A stretch of DNA of 7,077 nt from Clostridia bacterium. GTDB lineage: Bacteria; Bacillota; Clostridia; Oscillospirales; Acutalibacteraceae. The notes below the pieces were generated by a model. The model ran no database searches. It saw only the letters and a list, made by a program, of their open reading frames with translations, and was not told where the DNA came from. Positions 5,829 through 7,077 of the stretch are shown piece by piece. Each line of letters starts with the position of its first letter. Position 1 is the stretch's first letter. Location: NCBI GenBank assembly GCA_017549905.1, contig JAFYNC010000101.1:1-7077 (forward strand). Reading direction: 5' to 3'. A program made the position numbers and the translations under genes.

Positions 5829-6551
5829 GTGTCAGAATTTTTTCAAGAATTTAAGCGTGTAATGTTTGAAAACAACCGTTTCGACTTTATACTCGACGGT
5901 CTTAGAAACACATTCTTAATAACTCTCGGCTCTCTATTATTAGGTATTGCCTTGGGCGTTATCGTTGCAATTATTCGTTCAACTTATGATAAAAATCATA
6001 CTCATTTTAAAAAGAACGGTGGATTTTCTTATTATATTTTGAGCTTTTTAAATGCAATCTGCAAGTTATATCTTACTGTAATACGCGGCACACCTGTTGT
6101 TGTTCAGCTTATGATTTTTTATTTCATAATATTTAGTTCAACAGATAACGGTGTTGCAGTTGCAACCTTTGCCTTTGGTATTAACTCAGGCGCTTATGTT
6201 GCAGAAATTTTCCGAAGCGGAATTATGGCAATTGATAACGGACAGTTTGAAGCGGGACGTTCTTTAGGTCTTAACTATATTCAAACTATGATTTACATAA
6301 TCGTGCCCCAAATGTTTAAGGTTGTTCTTCCCACACTATGTAACGAGTTTATCGTTTTACTTAAAGAAACATCTGTTGCAGGTTATGTTGGTGTTATTGA
6401 CCTTACAAAAGCAGGTAATACCATTGCAGGAAGAACATTCTCTTACTTTATTCCACTAATCAGTGTGGCAATAATTTATTTGGTTGTTGTAATAATTCTT
6501 ACCAAGCTTGTAAGTCTTTTAGAGAGGAGGTTGCGTAACAGTGACCACTAA
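5829..6551 (+). CDS. Polar amino acid ABC transporter permease (HisM/GlnP family)
   Basis: This 240-residue inner-membrane subunit forms the translocation path of an amino acid importer, probably as a homodimer since only one permease gene is seen. Membrane segments lie at about 28-50, 68-100 (two close segments ending in VIRGTPVVVQLMIFYF), 110-128, 152-190 and 205-228. The cytoplasmic coupling loop contains the EAA-type motif EAGRSLGLNYIQTMIYIIVP (141-160), which contacts the ATPase; AYVAEIFRSGI and NEFIVLLKETS are further family blocks. The hydrophilic stretch at 52-66 (TYDKNHTHFKKNGG) between the first segments is longer than in many homologues. Translation starts at GTG 5829 with GAAAGGA (5814-5820) 8 nt upstream; the ATG at 5827 is out of frame. 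It follows the binding-protein terminator and overlaps the ATPase gene by 11 bp. Substrate specificity cannot be deduced. Confidence 0.95.
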   Translation: MSEFFQEFKRVMFENNRFDFILDGLRNTFLITLGSLLLGIALGVIVAIIRSTYDKNHTHFKKNGGFSYYILSFLNAICKLYLTVIRGTPVVVQLMIFYFIIFSSTDNGVAVATFAFGINSGAYVAEIFRSGIMAIDNGQFEAGRSLGLNYIQTMIYIIVPQMFKVVLPTLCNEFIVLLKETSVAGYVGVIDLTKAGNTIAGRTFSYFIPLISVAIIYLVVVIILTKLVSLLERRLRNSDH

Positions 6552-7077
6552 TGAAACTCTTATAAAGGTTGAAGGTCTTAAAAAATCCTTTGATAAGGTT
6601 GACGTTCTAAAAGGTATTAATATTGAGATTAAACGCGGTGAGGTTGTTGTTATTATCGGTCCTTCTGGTTGTGGTAAATCAACTTTTTTGAGAACCCTTA
6701 ATTTACTTGAACAGCCAACAGGCGGTCATATTTATTTTGGCGGTGCTGATATTACAGACCCTAAAACTAATATAAATATTCACCGTCAAAAAATGGGAAT
6801 GGTTTTCCAACAGTTTAACCTATTCCCCCATATGACAGTACTTAAGAATATGACATTAGCGCCTATAAAACTTTTAGGAATTTCTAAGGCAGATGCTGAA
6901 AAACGCGCATTAGAATTGCTTGAAAAGGTTGGTCTTGCTGACAGGGCAGATTCCTACCCAAGTCAGCTTTCAGGCGGACAAAAGCAAAGAGTTGCTATTG
7001 TTCGTGCTCTTTGTATGCAACCTGAAGTAATGCTTTTTGATGAGCCTACCTCTGCTCTTGATCCTGAAATGGTTGGA
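6541..7077 (+). CDS. Polar amino acid ABC transporter ATP-binding protein (GlnQ/ArtP-like), 3'-truncated by the window end
   Basis: The frame is open from GTG 6541 to the window end, giving 179 residues of a protein normally about 240-250 long. It hydrolyses ATP on the cytoplasmic face to drive the permease. Visible motifs in order are Walker A GPSGCGKST (40-48), Q-loop in VFQQFNLFPH (89-97), signature LSGGQKQR (143-150), Walker B VMLFDE (163-168) and D-loop SALD (171-174). The H-loop histidine and the C-terminal part lie beyond the window. The NLFPHMTVLKN block and ITDPKTNINIHRQKMGMVFQ are typical of the amino acid importer subfamily. The strong Shine-Dalgarno AGAGAGGAGG (6521-6530) lies inside the permease gene, 10 nt before the GTG, and the 11-bp overlap points to coupled translation. 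The nearby ATG at 6551 is in another frame. Confidence 0.95.
   Translation, partial: MTTNETLIKVEGLKKSFDKVDVLKGINIEIKRGEVVVIIGPSGCGKSTFLRTLNLLEQPTGGHIYFGGADITDPKTNINIHRQKMGMVFQQFNLFPHMTVLKNMTLAPIKLLGISKADAEKRALELLEKVGLADRADSYPSQLSGGQKQRVAIVRALCMQPEVMLFDEPTSALDPEMVG

Noticed and set aside
1..7077. CRISPR array, tRNA/rRNA, insertion sequence, riboswitch or attachment site
   Set aside because: I saw no regularly spaced repeats, no transposase or integrase frame and no terminal inverted repeats. Gene-free gaps are all under 100 bp, too short for most riboswitches or RNA genes.

Overview
The window is AT-rich, and every gene lies on the + strand with little or no space between genes. The mltG–U32 pair, strong AGGAG-type ribosome binding sites, TTG/GTG starts, a DUF421–DUF4363 pair and many cysteines in exported proteins point to an anaerobic Firmicute of class Clostridia. 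It is probably a gut-type Ruminococcaceae/Oscillospiraceae relative; this is inferred from gene content and protein style, not from a marker gene.

Left part (1-4854), envelope and RNA modification. It opens inside mltG (terminase of nascent peptidoglycan), which overlaps a U32-family gene of the TrhP/RlhA tRNA/rRNA hydroxylation type. A strong stem-loop with a T-run follows; its 3' arm also carries the Shine-Dalgarno of the next gene, a class B penicillin-binding protein. Next come a DUF421 membrane protein and a small DUF4363 membrane-anchored protein, coupled by a TTGA overlap.

Right part (4855-7077), an amino acid ABC importer. A near-consensus extended -10 promoter, preceded by a perfect 16-bp palindrome resembling an ARG box, drives a lipoprotein solute-binding protein, then an intrinsic terminator, then the permease and the ATPase. 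The ATPase is cut by the window end. The promoter and operator-like site suggest the importer is a separate, regulated transcription unit, and the terminator after the first gene would make binding protein in excess over the membrane complex.

The most striking observation is the solute-binding protein. Its family-3 halves are in reverse order: directly after the lipobox comes the half that is normally C-terminal (KIGVQTTTTGDIY to IIDKYI), then a short linker, then the half that is normally N-terminal (LIMATNAEFPPYEY to TFEDLE), where the protein stops. All usual ligand-contact motifs are present and the frame is intact, so it reads as a natural circular permutation next to otherwise canonical transporter genes. 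The rest of the window is conventional, apart from the terminator/RBS overlap, a KTA in place of KTG in the PBP, and the uncharacterised DUF421–DUF4363 pair.
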